Of a stretch of DNA of 64,000 bases, positions 35,661 through 48,956 are shown in pieces. Where the stretch lies: assembly GCA_018398585.1 (NCBI GenBank), contig JAGTTD010000001.1, forward strand, positions 15,316,501 to 15,380,500. The letters run 5' to 3'. The first letter of the stretch is position 1. Each line of letters opens with the position of its first letter. The notes beneath the pieces were generated by a model that was given only the letters and a program-made list of their open reading frames with translations, ran no database searches and was not told where the DNA came from. Source of the stretch: Simmondsia chinensis. Lineage: Eukaryota > Streptophyta > Magnoliopsida > Caryophyllales > Simmondsiaceae. The translations under genes were made by a program, and so were the position numbers.

Positions 35661-36129
35661 TGTCCAAAACCACTCCTCTTAGGGCGGTCACCTAAGAAAA
35701 CACAACAAAAAGATGACCTAGCCATCCTTTAGAACCTGCTCACCAAGGCATTAGTTGACTAGGTAGAAGTGGAATCGAATGGCTTGGACTTCTAGAGATG
35801 CATGAAAGCCCTCTTAGAAAGGAGACCTTAAATATGTACATGATGGGGAGGGCGACCAAAGGCCCAAAGGCCCATTTTCTCAACCATTACAAAGGTTATT
35901 GCTTAGCATGCTGAGGATAATTATGTATTGAACCATTTAACCTAGAGAATTGTTTTGTGGTCCAGGCAATACAAGAAAAAGAATTGGTGTTAGCTGATTT
36001 GAAAGTGGCACCAACCATAATGGATGACTTGAAAGCGAAGGTCCTGGATCCTCTTTGAGAGGTTAATTCAGGTTCTAAGAAAAGTCCAAGACCTACATTT
36101 ATGAGTGATCTACTTTTTGAAGAATAGAG

Positions 36130-37010
36130 GAATGAATATGTAGATCTGCTCCTCGAGTTCAGGGATTGTTTAGCTTGGGAGCATTATGAGATGTCTGGGT
36201 TAGAGAGACGAGAGGTAGGGCATAAGCTACTAATTAAGCCAGGGTCAAAGCTTGTCATCCAGGTTCAAGGTAGAATATCCCAAGAGATCATAAACTTGCT
36301 TAAAGAGGAAACTGAGAGACTCTTAAAGGCTAAGTTCATGCATGGGCAAGGTATGTTAAGTGGATAACTAACATAGTCCTTGTGATGAAAAATAATGGCA
36401 TAATCAGAGTCTGTGTTGATTTCATGGACTTAAACGCAACTATGCCAAAGGACAAGTACCCCATATACACATCGCTGATGTTCTCATCAATTCGGCTTCA
36501 AGGCATGAGATCTTGTCCGTTATGGATGGGTATTTTGGTTATTACTAGGTCATGATAGCTTCAGAAGATACTCATAAGACTGTGTTTAGGTGTCCAGACC
36601 TTTGAATGGGTAGCTATACCGTTTTGGTCAAAAACACATTGGCTACACTTACCAAAGAGCCATGAATGTGATTTTTCATGACTTAATTAGCATGACCATG
36701 AAAGTCTACACTGATGACGTAGTGGTAAAATAAAAAACCTGGGGTGAGCACTTGAAAGATTTAAGAGGCGCGTTCTCACGAATGAGAAGCCACAATCTCA
36801 AAGAGAACCTGTTAAAGTGCACCTTCGGGGTTCGAGATAGAAAGTTTTTGGGATTCCTTGTGCACCAAAGGGAGATTGAGATTGACATAAACAAGAAAAA
36901 ATCCATTCAAAATGATGACCATCCTCTAACGAAAAGGAGCTTCAATGTTTCTCGGGGCAGGTCAATTTTATAGGATGTTTCATCTTAAACGCGGTAGGAA
37001 AAACAAAGGT
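36130..37010 (+). pseudogene. Tat-lineage Ty3/gypsy reverse transcriptase, decayed
   Basis: RT landmarks in order: LLLEFRDCLAWEHYEMSGL near 36150, LLIKPGSK, LKAKFMHG, RVCVDFMDLNATMPKDKYP near 36408-36465, RAMNVIFHDL, VYTDDVVVK near 36703-36730 (the YVDD position reads YTDD), HLKDLRGAFSRMR and FLGFLVHQREIEID to about 36885. Several frame changes occur between pieces. The order and spacing fit Ty3/gypsy. Tat-lineage membership is inferred from the extra RNase H and the antisense ORF downstream. Confidence 0.85.
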
Positions 37011-37099
37011 CTTCTCCCCCATTACTGAGGTTGAAGTCTTAACAAGACTTGAAATGGGAGGAGCAGCATGAAACAACTTTTAAGGCTATCAAAGAATAT

Positions 37100-37400
37100 T
37101 TGATCAGGCCACTGGTGTTGATTCCACCAAAGCTGTGGAAGCAATTGAAGATCTATGTCTCTATCTTTGCTAAGTCTATAGGCGGTTTGTTAGTACAAGA
37201 TAACGAGCAAGGGTTTGTATAAGCTATATGCTACCTAAGTTGTTGTTGGAATGATTGTGGAATAAAATATACTTCCACTAAAAAGTTATGTTTGTCCTTG
37301 TATTTTGCATCTGTAAGACTAAGGCATTACTTCCTTGCATTTACTATTTATGTAATTGCATATTTGTCCTCAAGTACATGTTGGATGAACCATTAATGAG
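37100..37400 (+). pseudogene. Ty3/gypsy first RNase H domain, decayed
   Basis: LKIYVSIFAKSIGGLLVQ and ICYLSCC..YTSTKKLCLSLYFASVRLRHY correspond to the RNase H that normally follows gypsy RT (relatives: YTPTEKLCLAL and FAVRRLRHY). A frame change and a stop occur within it. Confidence 0.75.
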
Positions 37401-37554
37401 ATGAAGGTCGAATAAGTGGAGCATTGCTTTGCTTTAATACAAGTTAGTTTATGCTTCACAAAAGTTAGTAAAAGGCCAAGCTTTTTGGTGGACTTTTTGG
37501 CTAACCATCCTAACATAAAAGATGACTCGAGCTATGAAAAATGGGGAGGTTTTG

Positions 37555-37945
37555 GTAGTAGGAGTTGTCCCATGGAGACTTTAACGAATCAAAGACTAAG
37601 TTGAGTGCAGGGGTAGGTATCATTATTGAGTCATCACCGGGTATCATTACCAAACTTGCTGTCGCTCTCGTGTGCAGATGCTCCAATAATGGAGTAGAAT
37701 CTGAGGCGGTAATCATTGGCCTCGAAACCCTCCTTGAAATGATAGTCCTTAGCATAGAAATAAAGGGGGATTCACAGCTAGTAATTTACCAAGTAAAGGG
37801 GGAGTTTCAGTGTTAGAGTGACATTTCGAATAGATACATTTTGATAGTATAAGGACTCTTGAAAAAGTTTGACGAGGTCAAGATTGAGTATGCGCATAGA
37901 GATCGTAACAAGGGAATCATTGACTTGGCTTAATTAGCCTATGGC
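37555..37945 (+). pseudogene. Second (archaeal-type) RNase H domain typical of Tat elements
   Basis: TKLSAGVGIIIESSPG, NNGVESEAVIIGLETL, IEIKGDSQLVIYQVKGEFQC and, past a stop, FDEVKIEYAHRDRNKGIIDLA form an RNase H1-like fold separate from the first. A second RNase H between the first one and integrase is a known mark of the Tat lineage. The D..E..D residues remain visible (E in ESEA, D in GDSQ). Confidence 0.8.
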
Positions 37946-38261
37946 TATACCATGGAATTAGTGTGAGGAGTCCATGGTCATTAAGACCATGGTTCTAGAA
38001 CATGACCATGAGATTACTAAGTCCCTTGTACCTTAGAGCAAGGTGGTCTCGGTGACTCCCCTTGACTGCCTATCGATATAACAAAACATTCTGAATGGAC
38101 TGAGGCTTAGAGAAAGTCCCTCATGGAATATTTCAGAAATCTCTAACAGTTCACCGGCGATAATAAAATGAATATTGTAGCACATAGGTATCACCTAGAT
38201 GATTCCTTAAGTGCCTGGACTTAGATGAAACCATGTTATTCATGATAGGGTCACATGAAGG

Positions 38262-38918
38262 TAGGGGTGTAATCGAGTTGAATCGAGCTAAGTATCTCAA
38301 TACTCGACTTGAACTGGATTAACTACATGAATACTCAAACTCCATTTAAGTAGTTAATTTTGCTCGAATTCGATCTCGATTAACTATTCGAGTACTTGAC
38401 TCTACTCGAATACTCGTTTATTATGCATATGAGTGTTCAACAAATTAGCTCCATTATAGTATTATTTCATACACTTAAACATTAGCTACACTCAATTTGG
38501 ATACACAATTATTACTTACACTATATTTTAATATATACAACCATAAATCATTGATATATTAATAACAAACAAGCATCAAAACCTAAGTTTCAAAAAATAC
38601 GAGCAAACTAAATAAAAATTCTTTCACTCCACTACAAATATAACATGTTATCTTTTACAAGGAATTCAATGTTCCTTCTTTTATTTTACTACTAATATCA
38701 CAAGCCATCCATTTCAAAAGAAAATAATACACAAAAACTACTTCATAGGATTCGAGCACTAATTCAAGTATCGAGTCAGTATTTAATTGAGTATCGAGTC
38801 GAGTATTTAATTGAGCATTGTACTCGTTTATTAATCGAGTACCTTTTGATACTTGAACTTGAACTAGAACTCGATTAATTTGAGTTCTTGTAAGTGGCTC
38901 AAATCATTTACACCCCTA
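38262..38918. mobile_element. hAT-like MITE with 8-bp target duplication
   Basis: The left end TAGGGGTGTAAT matches the reverse complement of the right end (TAGGGGTGTAAATG). Flanking 8-bp repeats are CATGAAGG (38254-38261) and CATAAAGG (38919-38926), differing at one position. Inside, many ACTCGA/TCGAGT motifs sit near both ends and an AT-rich core lies between. Length is 657 bp with no ORF. It interrupts the Tat element between the second RNase H and integrase. Confidence 0.88.
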
Positions 38919-38959
38919 CATAAAGGTATTTGCAGATCTCATTAGGTTGCGAACAAGAT

Positions 38960-39605
38960 CCATTGATTGATTACACGTTATGTCCATTATTAGCCATCAA
39001 TGATGAATAATTGTATCAAATATGCCAAAGGATGTAAAGCATGCCAGAGACATGGGCATGTCCCTAGAGTCATGCATCTGAGATGCATGCAATAGTTTAT
39101 CTAGGGCCCTTTCAAGGATGGGTAATGAATACCATAGGAGAGATTAATCCTCCATCAAGTAAACAACACTCTTACATCCTAGTACCTATAGACTACTTTA
39201 CAAAGGGGGTTGAGGTTAAACCATACAGGAATATCAATTAACAAGACGTGATTGATTTCATTAAGGAATATATCCTATGTAGGTTCAGGATTCCTGAGAC
39301 CATAACGGTTGATTAGACTCGAGAGTTAAATGGCTTTGAGGTCAAGTAGTTCACTAAGAGTTTTAACATTGAAATCTTAATCTCTATTCCCTACTTTTCC
39401 CAAGCAAATGGACAAGTAGAGTCAACTATCAAGATTCTTAAGGACAATATTGAAATGATGATTCAGGATAATCCCAAAAGGTGGCATGAGCTACTACTTG
39501 ATACTATATGAGCTTATAGAACCTCTAAATGTGGTGCGACTAGGATATCTCCTTTTCATTTAACATATGGCCATGATCTTGCTCCTAATGGAAATGAGAG
39601 TTCAA
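38960..39605 (+). pseudogene. Tat-lineage integrase, decayed
   Basis: The zinc-binding part reads HY-PSM, CIKYAKGCKACQRHGHV near 38985-39062. The catalytic core follows with YILVPIDYFTKGVEVKPYRN (first Asp region), ETITVD (second Asp region), and SIPYFSQANGQVESTIKILKD near 39385-39445 (third acidic residue in NGQVES). Then WHELLLDTI-AYRTSK and SPFHLTYGHD close it. Several stops replace residues. Integrase would insert the cDNA into chromosomes. Confidence 0.85.
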
Positions 39606-40370
39606 TCCATAAGGGTGGCTCATCAAGGGAAGTTTACTGAACTTGATCATAATCATGCCATGATTGATGAACTAAATGAATTGGATAAAGTTAGGTTTGA
39701 TGCTCTTCATAAGCTTAAGAAAAAAAAAAAAAAAAGAAAAAGGAAGAAGGGTAGCCAAAGCTTATAAAAAAAAAAAGTCAAGCCAAGATCCTTCGATTTG
39801 AGAGACTGAGTGCAGAAAGTAGTTTTACTTACTGGCCTAAAAGACTGTGACTGTGGTAAGTGGTTCCCAAATAGGGATGTTTTATAAAAGTTATTGAGGT
39901 TTTTGGAGGCAATGCCTACTTACTTTAAGACCTAGATGGAAGGACCCATCAAAGGCAGTTTCCTAAACACATATGTGCCTTTAATTTGGGATTTTAACAA
40001 AGAAGCGCTCAAGTTTAGATTCTCAGAGTTATGGGCTCAATTTCAATATCAATGCTTTGAGGATCTAATGAGGGGCCTTAAAATAATAGAATCTTAGATT
40101 CTGCGAGACATATTGCAAAAGTAATGTGTGAATTCCTTCATGAATGAGAGAGTACATGAAGTTTGTACAAGGAAACGAAAAATATAGACTTTACAACTAG
40201 TGCCCATTTACAAGAAATAAAGCTAGAAAAGAAAAGCTGCAATCTTAGCCAAAGATTTGTCAATAGCTGTCAACTGGGTTGCAGCACGTGTTAGCTGGTT
40301 ATTTGCTGAGATGACCCATTCTTGGTGAGTTTGCTACTCCTCTTGAGCCTCTGATGTTGCATGCTCTAGT
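39606..40370 (+). other. 3' part of the Tat element between integrase and antisense ORF
   Basis: Contains the remaining integrase C-terminal sequence (HNHAMIDELNELDK near 39645) with an A15-rich microsatellite at 39720-39735. No further domain was recognised. Confidence 0.5.
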
Positions 40371-43300
40371 TCATGGATCCTCGAGTCCTGAGTCACATTC
40401 TGTTTTGAGAGGGCTGTGAGCTTCCCTCATAGCTAGCCTAATTATACCATCTAGATTTTTTCTTTGGTGTGTTGAATCTCTTGAGCCTGCTGAGTCTTAA
40501 TTTCCTTGGTAGCCTAGAGTTCGTTACGCAAAAGGTGTAGGGCCTAAAGACCTATTGAACAACTGAGCACCTTGATTGTTGAGTGGCAGTGATGCTTCTG
40601 CTGAAGAAGAGAGGGAACCTTTTAAGAAACCTTAAAAAGGATCCCCCTCAGGGATCTTGAGCTCCTTCGCAATAAGCGGTGTGGCCTTTGGATCATTCTT
40701 TAAGCCCCTTACAAGGCATGGGCTTCTTCACTTTTTGAAGTTGAGGCTAGAGCCTGGATCGGAAGTTGAACCAAAGTACTTAATCTATGGGATTGTGGGA
40801 GTTATTCCGGATCAAGTTACTGAAGGGCAAGCCTCACACTTACTCTTAGCCTTTCAAGAGGAGAGGTGATTCTTGGTGAGAGAACAGAAGGAGGGGTGGC
40901 CTGAAGCATGAAACTAGGAGCATTAGAAATGTATTAGGATTGGCATTATGATAAAGAATGATGCAAAGGGTTGGGTCCTTACCGTCTATGTCTCGAGTAA
41001 AGTTGGGGTTGTTGCTGCTTCTTACTCATCATAAATGGGGAATATCTTCTTTTGATGGCATGTTTTGCCAGAAAGTGAGGAGTTAGAAGCAAGTCATGGC
41101 TTAAGTAAGAATAACTCATGAAGTGAATGGAACTATTATTACCTCCATAAGCTTCTATGATTGCAATTGAAGGCTCCCAAGATAGCAGATATGGGGCTTA
41201 GATGAGTTCTTTACTCAAGTTAGTCAAAACAGTTGTCCCAACCAAGATATCATCTGTTACTACCTTTAGGATGGAGGAGAGAAAGCCTTTTGCTTCCACT
41301 GCAATTGAATCAATAGACTATTTTTGTTGGATATTTTGAAATTTGGCCCTTAGGAGTCAATCTGGAGTATCAATAATAACAGGAGTTGCTTGAGGTCTTG
41401 AGACAACCTAGAACCACAAAGAAGGTTAGAATGATGTGGGAGAAAGAAAGACGAATTAAGAAAAAATCAAACTTGGAAAAGCCAATACCTCTTGTTGTGA
41501 GAGTCTTACTCTCCTCTTTCTTACTAACTAAGAGACTGACACTTTTTCTTCTACGTCTTTCGTGACTTGAGCCTTCCTTATTATGGATCCTTTTGCTTCT
41601 CTTCCTTGAGCCACTTGTTGTAGGTGTGGGTGTTATGTCTTCTAGGGATTCCTGCAATAGAAACCTAGTAAAGCTGCTTATGGCTCGGGGTGATTCATAA
41701 CACTTCCATGATGAGTGGGACCTATATAAAGGGAAATGAAGCTCGCGTAAATCTATCGAATGACTTAAACTTTGAAAGCATATAAGTACCAGGACAAAAT
41801 TACTACCTGGAAGGATTTAATTGAGTAAAAGTTCTTTGAGTGCTAAATAATGATCGGCTCTCAAGCTGGTACCTACAAGCTCAATAGAACCGGTAAAATA
41901 TTACTTGGCCCCTCTAGCCTCTAAGGAGGACCAGTAATCCTGGTACCAAGCTCTAAAACACCGGGTTGCATACGGCGTATACCTGCAAGGTACAAGATCA
42001 CCATACGTTATCCTAATTGTTAGGTTGGTCAGTAAAAGTCCTCAAGCTGAGGACCCAAAGCGGCCCTCTTGGTCCAGACATTACGAAAAGGAATATCTTG
42101 GACCACACCAAATTGCGTAGTAAGTAACCCAAGCCTATAAGATTCTACACCAGGCTGTGTCTGGTGGTAGAAAGAGAAATCTTTAGGGCAAAGGATTTTC
42201 TACCAATGTTGGGAATTGATGTCCCCAAAGACATCTTGATCAAGGTTCATTCTTCTAAACCAAAGTGGACCAAACTTTCTTTCCTTAATAGGGTCCATTG
42301 GGCTTCAAATATCTTACCTAAAGTCAGAAGCTATTTGTGGAAGTGCTTTAGAGACCATGCTGGAGGAAAGAGGGCCTCCATACATACAAAATACTCTCCA
42401 TAATAGGTGATGAAATCATTTGTATGGATGAAAGGGCCATTACGATAAACATGAGAGAAGACGGCTTGAGCACATAACAGGACAAACCACAAGGGACCTC
42501 CTATTTGAACACTAGAGTTCTTCACTATAATGTCCTTAAGGCAACCATGTACTTCGGCCAAGAGTAATGGCCTTAAAGCCACAGGAGTACTGAATGCAAG
42601 TTAACCGCCACTATCTTAAGAGACTTAAGAGTGACCTTTGAGTAGTTGGGAAAGAAAAACTTATTCAGCCATAACAAGTAGAAAGAAAATTCTTCCCTAG
42701 AGCTTGGCCTGTATTCATGAACTTCCCTATAAGAGAAGTTCATGAAGGTTTCGTAGCAAGTGGGTAGAGAGGTGACAGAAAAAGAAAAAGCTTCAGCCTC
42801 CTTTGAGATGAAAGGGTCCAAAGGAAGCTTAAAGCCCTTAGGTGATAAACTTGTTAGGGCTGCAATGTCCTGTAGAGTGATCCCAAGAAAGCCCTCAGGG
42901 AGGACAAAAGCATTGTAACAGGTGTTCCAACTCGTGAGGGTTGTTATTAGGATAATCATACCTACACGAGACCTTAGAAGTATAATGGCCTCAAATATGA
43001 GGAGAGCTCTTCACGTTTGCTAAAAGCAAAGCCTTAACTGGTCCACCCAGTCGGATTATTACTTGTCAGGAATGTTTAACCCTTGAAGGGGGTAGATTCT
43101 TTGCAAATGAAACATCATCCGCAGCTTTGACCTACTAAGAAGGTGTGGATCAAAGGAAAGTTTGGGTTATTAGGGAAAATATCCTTAATGCCAGGCACTT
43201 CCTCAATGGGGTGGGGCCAAAAATGAAGGGTTCAAATATATAAGAAGATCCCTCTTCATTAGGGACCCTTCTCTAGGTTGATAGAGTCCAAAGGGACGCA

Positions 43301-43470
43301 AAGCCTATCAAGAGTGATGGAGTTGTCTGATGGCACCCAGCGAGTGAGAACTCCACTAGGTTGTTCGCCTTTGGGGTGACAATAGAAATGTAGTGAGTAA
43401 TTTGAGCCATTCATAAATTCAAGGGTTACATATCTCAAAGGAGAAGTGAGAACTTGTTGCAAAAACATGC
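40370..43470 (-). pseudogene. Antisense extra ORF with plant mobile domain (PMD)-like sequence
   Basis: On minus, opposite to the retroelement, several frames join into a protein-like series. 43468-43259 is an N-terminal part. 42959-42573 has GFLGITLQDIAALTSLSPKG and YLLWLNKFFFPNYSKVTLKSL. 42582-42331 has ALRPLLLAEVHGCLKDII and GPLWFVLLCAQ. 41657-41370 is a basic Ser-rich segment (SGSRKRSKRIH). The DIAALTSL..WLNKFFFP pattern is that of the plant mobile domain (aminotransferase-like PMD). Extra antisense ORFs between integrase and 3' LTR are known in Tat-lineage elements. The present copy has breaks between segments. Function in the element is unknown. PMD assignment is from memory of the family, without a search. 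Confidence 0.6.
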
Positions 43471-43929
43471 AAGAACATTAAATATGAAATTAGTAGGAGC
43501 GCAGAGGATTCAAAAGTAGTGCACAAAGTGAACTGAAATGACTTGAGTATTTATAGATGCACAAGAATGGAAACAACCTCTAGCATCAAACAATGCCTAT
43601 GTAGCCGTTAGGGGTCATATCTGGAAGATTGTTTACTCATTGAAAAATCACTACAAAAAAAGTGACTATTACCAATAGCATGATTGTTGTTGGCAATGGC
43701 AATTTTTCTATTGGTAAAGGCTTTACCAACAGAAATTTGAAGTTGTTGGTAATACCTCTACAATAGCTACAATTGTTTATTTGTTGGTAAAAGTTATACC
43801 AACAAAAGCTTTTTGTTGGTAAAGGGTATTACCAATAAAATATTTCTATTGGTAAAAGTTTTACCGACAAAACAATATCTGTTAGCAAAAGGTATGCTAC
43901 CAAAGACTTATTTTGTTATTACCAACAAT

Positions 43930-46002
43930 AATTTCATATTGCTACTCTCCACATCAAATACATAGTTTGTGGGTAGCATTACCTTATCACAACAATTTAC
44001 CAATTTATATAATCAAATATATCATTGCATACAAAATGTATACAACTCCATCCATGTTTAATCCACAACAAAAGCAAAGCATCCAATACAAATCTACAAC
44101 TCCATCCAAAATCTAATCTAACTAGTACAAATAGCTAAAAAAAAAGATTCATCATCTACCAAAAAGTTCTAAATAATTTGTCTACAACAAGAAAAACCAA
44201 CATCATATATCTTCCAACACATAATCTTCATCGGCAAATCTTCCTCTTCACATTCGTGATTAAGCTCATCATCCAATGATCTTCCATTTTCCTATGACAA
44301 TGACCAATAGAGACATTAAACAACAACATAAGCTCGATCTCAATTTTTTAGCATAAAGGCAAATTATTACACTAAAACATTGTCATAGAGCTTATACACA
44401 ACATCGTAAGGATTTTCTTAGTAAATAGAAAACCTGACTTTCTATTGGAGTATATTATGACACTTAAACATTCATATTTGCATACTGTAATAGAAAGTTC
44501 AACTCCTATATCTGAATTTGGAAAGGAGTATGTCATGATTTCCTCTACACCTCTTAACTTATAAGCATCATGTACTAACTCATACAAATTCATATGCATT
44601 CTAGAGCTATTCATTGGTAAACAATTGTAAGAATGTGAGCTCTCAATTAATATGGTTATTAACTCATAAGCATCAATAATGTCAATGTATATTTCCCTCA
44701 AATGCAGTTGTCTCCCAAGGAATGTTCACCAAACTGCAGTATTATCACATGAAAAATGAATTCATTATACTTTATAAATACATCGAAAACATCAAACATA
44801 CACACAAACAATTGAACTATATATATATATATATATATCAGTATCCGCATCAAAAACCAGTTATGTATAGGCGGTTTCTAGTATTTTCTAGTTATAAAGG
44901 ATGAGTCTTTCAAAAGTAAACTCCCACATGGTCTAGCAAACACAAACATATGAAAATCTTTATTTGCAAACCCTATTTAGCTTCCAATGCATCAAACATA
45001 TGAAGAAAAAGGTTTTTTAATCTATCAAAATCCACCAAACTATATAACAATTTGCTTGGGTGCCTATATTCACGAACTTGCGAAATACATTTTCCAAAAC
45101 AATGGCTTCTTAAACAGGGAATAAACACAACCAACATGTCACTAGGTTTCTCCTTGGCATCAAATTAAACACAAGTAACACATAACTACCTTGAGTACAT
45201 CTATTTCATTATAACCATTTACAGTACATTTCAAAGTTACCTAAATTTAAGTCCAATGGAGAAAATGTTTCTAAGAAGTAACAATAGTCAATATGATTCA
45301 CTCAATTATATCATAGAAAGAACAAAAACACCAAATAAATGATCCACTCAATATGATTCACTCAATTATATCTCAAAAATACTAGTTAGTACACTTACTT
45401 GCTAATGTTAATCCATGAACATCACTAGGAGCTTTAAAAAGTGGTGGAAGGCTTGTAAAACCTGTCAACAAGACCTACAAGATAATTAATTCAAGATGAA
45501 TAACAAGAAAGAAGAGCATACACCAAAATTAGAATAACTGCAACAAGAAACCTCAGCACTTATTTAGAAAAAAACAGTTCTTTGGAAGCAAAGGAATAAA
45601 GCACAACTGATCGCTGAAATATACAAAATTATACTTCATGCAACAATGGTTCATCAAAAAGATTTTGAAGCAGGAAATCAAATTCACTATAAGCAAATGC
45701 CCAATACATATGTACCTTAGTGTCTAAGAATCGTTTAGTGGACATAAGAATTATAACCATGGAATCAAATGCCCATTATACTTGCACTAAACTAAGTCTC
45801 AGAAACTTTCAATGCCATGTCAAAGAACATAGGCAAATCATTTCTTGTATAACAAAATGAAAGCAAGATATGATGGAAAGTTAGAAGTAGGTATTTAGGG
45901 TATAATTTCAAAACTCTAGAGACTAAAACATATATTGAAGAGCCCATGGATGTTTCACATTTTAACGTACTTGTTGATAAAAGAACAAGAGATAACATAT
46001 AA
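43930..46002. other. CACTA interior, left part, no gene recognised
   Basis: AT-rich, with an (AT)n microsatellite near 44818-44838. A minus frame at 44701-44372 of 109 codons has no domain I recognise and is probably fortuitous. Confidence 0.45.
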
Positions 46003-48019
46003 TGTAACGCCTCCAACTGTTAATACTGAATAGGCTTAAGTTAAAGGGCGCTACACGGCCGTACTACAATGAATCCCAACATCATAGTACGAAGCCCAAA
46101 CCTTTTTATCAAAATTTCTTCAATATCTTCCTTAAAATTTTCCCAACATAAATCAAATCCAAATACATCATCACCAACGACTTAAATCTAATAGTGCGGA
46201 AGCTCAAATTTACAATACCTCAAATAGTCCATCATATTCTACTACGAATTTATTTATATAACCAAACCTTCGAAATCAATACAATGTTCGAAACAATACT
46301 TTGCTTTGCCTTCCTCGTTCCTCTATAATTGCCCTGAGCAATTGATCTGAAAAGTAAATGAATTGGGTGAGCAAACAACAAGCTCAGTAAGTACACCACA
46401 CTCCCTACCGGGATCAGGCATATTATTTAAAACGAATAAGATTCCAATCAAAACCAGTAAATCCAATCCATCGTTAAAATCATGTTAAGATATCACAAAA
46501 CCCGGTTTCATAACTTAGTTTATTTCACCAAAGCTCTTTGGTACCACGATTAAAATCTCTTTTATTTCCACATTCACTAAAAAAAAACCATAAATCATTG
46601 TTTTATACTTTTAAATACGGCCATCAGACACGGTCCGTCCCATTCCGAACCGAGCCCGACTTTGGAGTAGGGTCTATCCCATACCAGACCGAGCTCCTGG
46701 GAATCGATCCGAGGATCGATGGCTCTGATTTTTCTTTATGCCCTAAATCAGTTTGCAAACGCATTTGGTAAAACTCATTCACAAAGCTTTTTCGGTAAAA
46801 CTTACAGACGCATCGAATACTACGGCTGGTATTATTCCCACGACAGGGTCACAGATCGACTTTCACATTTCACAAATTCGAACCGATTCTAAGTCGACAG
46901 ATCCAATAAGATCGAACATAGATCTATGTGCCGGTATTATTCCCGCGACAGGGTCACAGAACGACTTTTCACATTTCATATTTCACATTTCATATCATCG
47001 ATAGACCCCGGAGGGTCAACGTAGTTATCTGTAAGCTCTTCCCATAAAACCTTCCGAATTCAAATCACAACTTCACAATAATTTCCTTCTATGTAACGAC
47101 CGGGATTCGGACGTCTCCCCTGCGTCGTCATACGTACCGGGATTTGGACGTCTCCCCCGCGTACGCTTACACAGCCGGATTCAAATATCAAGTTCACCAT
47201 AATTTCCTTCGAATTCAAATCACAAGTTCACAATAAATTCCTTCGAAATTCACATATTCGTAAAAACTCCTTCGAAATTCACATATTCGTATTAATCCTT
47301 CAAAATTCACATATTCATACAAATCCTTCGAAATTCACTTGTTAAATCAACGTATAAACCAATATAATTCAACTCATAAGAGTATAAATCACATAATCAC
47401 ATAAACACATAGGCCCAATCCTATTTTATCAAAACAATAAATCATTCAACATATAAATCTCACAAATCAAATCATCTAAAGCAATTTTCATACTTTACAA
47501 ACAAGTAGGGGAAGTGATATACTTATATTTACTAGCTTTTAATCCAAAAACCCATTTCCTATAGTTGATTAGCTTGAAATCGGCAAGATAGGGTTATCGG
47601 CGAGGTGGCGGCACCGGAGTGACAACCGAAGCTGTGCCGACGAGGTGGCGGCACCGGAGTGACTACCAGACCTGTGCCGGCGAGGTGGCGGCACCGGCGA
47701 GGGGAGGAGAGAGAGGGTCGTGGTTGAAATGAGAGAACAGGGGTGTGAGGGGTTAGTTATACATATATTTATATATTATTTATTTATTTTTTCTTTCTCC
47801 CTTGAGCTGCACGTCTCTTGCCCAGAACTTTTTTTTTTTTTTTTTTTAATTTTTGGCCAATTATACTTATTTGTAATCCGGTTGAAATAATAGCGAGTTT
47901 TAATCTAATTTAAATACCATAAATTTCACATATTATACCATCGAGTCCCATTTAATTTAAATATCACGAGTTCCACGTATTGTAATACCGAACCTAATTT
48001 AATTAGGCTGGGTATTACA
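46003..48019. mobile_element. Solo LTR of about 2.0 kb, probably Ty3/gypsy (Tekay/Del-like)
   Basis: It begins TGTAACGCC and ends GGGTATTACA, so the ends are inverted TGTAA..TTACA. The flanking 5-mers TATAA (45998-46002) and TTTAA (48020-48024) differ at one position. There is no coding sequence. Internal duplications include GGTATTATTCCC-CGACAGGGTCA (about 46830 and 46930), GGGATT-GGACGTCTCCCC (47100 and 47140), and three GAGGTGGCGGCACCGG units at 47600-47700. Long LTRs starting TGTAAC and ending TTACA are typical of plant chromoviruses, which is the basis for the family guess. Plus orientation was not proved. Confidence 0.72.
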
Positions 48020-48956
48020 TTTAAAGAGTAGATTACTTGCACAAACCTATCGAACTTTGTTAATTTAACCCTGTATCGCAAAAAAAAATCATACACACTA
48101 TACTCATAAACTTTCATAATGACAAGAAACATATGAAGAACATTGAAAGTTGCTATGCCAATAAACCAATCAATAAGTATTCGATGAACTGTAAAAAGGG
48201 TTACCTTACGGCACTGATTTGAAGGCCTAACTGAAATAATAGAATACTAATCCAAGGTATTTCACAACATTTCAACTAATTCTAAAAAATAATAAACAGA
48301 GAAAAGTGATTAGACATGCCCAAATGATATGCTCAATATGATATTCCAATACCAATTACCAAAACAGAACTTTTTAGCTAAATTTTTACATTTGAGCTCG
48401 AAGTCATATGTTATGAAACTATCAACTATGAAATCAGCAACTAAGGCCTCAAATCTTTCTCAACCACTTGATAACATCCCAGTTTAGCTTTGGAGAATTA
48501 AATTTTTCAAAAATCTTAAACTAGTGGTTGGCAGTCTGATCTGGAATTGTCCTACAAATACATTATCAAAATAGAATTTAACCCGTGAAGTTCAATTCAA
48601 AGTTCATATAAGTTGGAACATTACTCTAGAAATTATGAAATTCACAACCAACCAAGCAAGGTTCTAGCTTAACTAACTAGATTGCATATCATAAACTTAA
48701 CATACTGCCACAAAGGTCAAGTACATTCAATTCAAACAACTGAAATCCATAACTCAAATTTACCACCAATAGATATAAGCTTACCACAAAAGGAGAAAAG
48801 AGCAACCTTGAGAGGTCAACACCAATGTTGGTTTTATACTTTGGGAGCTATTTTAACTTAAATTAACAAAAATAACCCAAGAATAATTTCCTGCATCTCC
48901 ACCTAAAGGTTCTATAGCAACATCATTACTTACAACATTAACATCATTACTTTAAC

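Noticed and set aside
44372..44701. 109-codon minus frame as a CACTA gene
   Set aside because: Composition follows the AT-rich surroundings and no transposase or other motif is visible.
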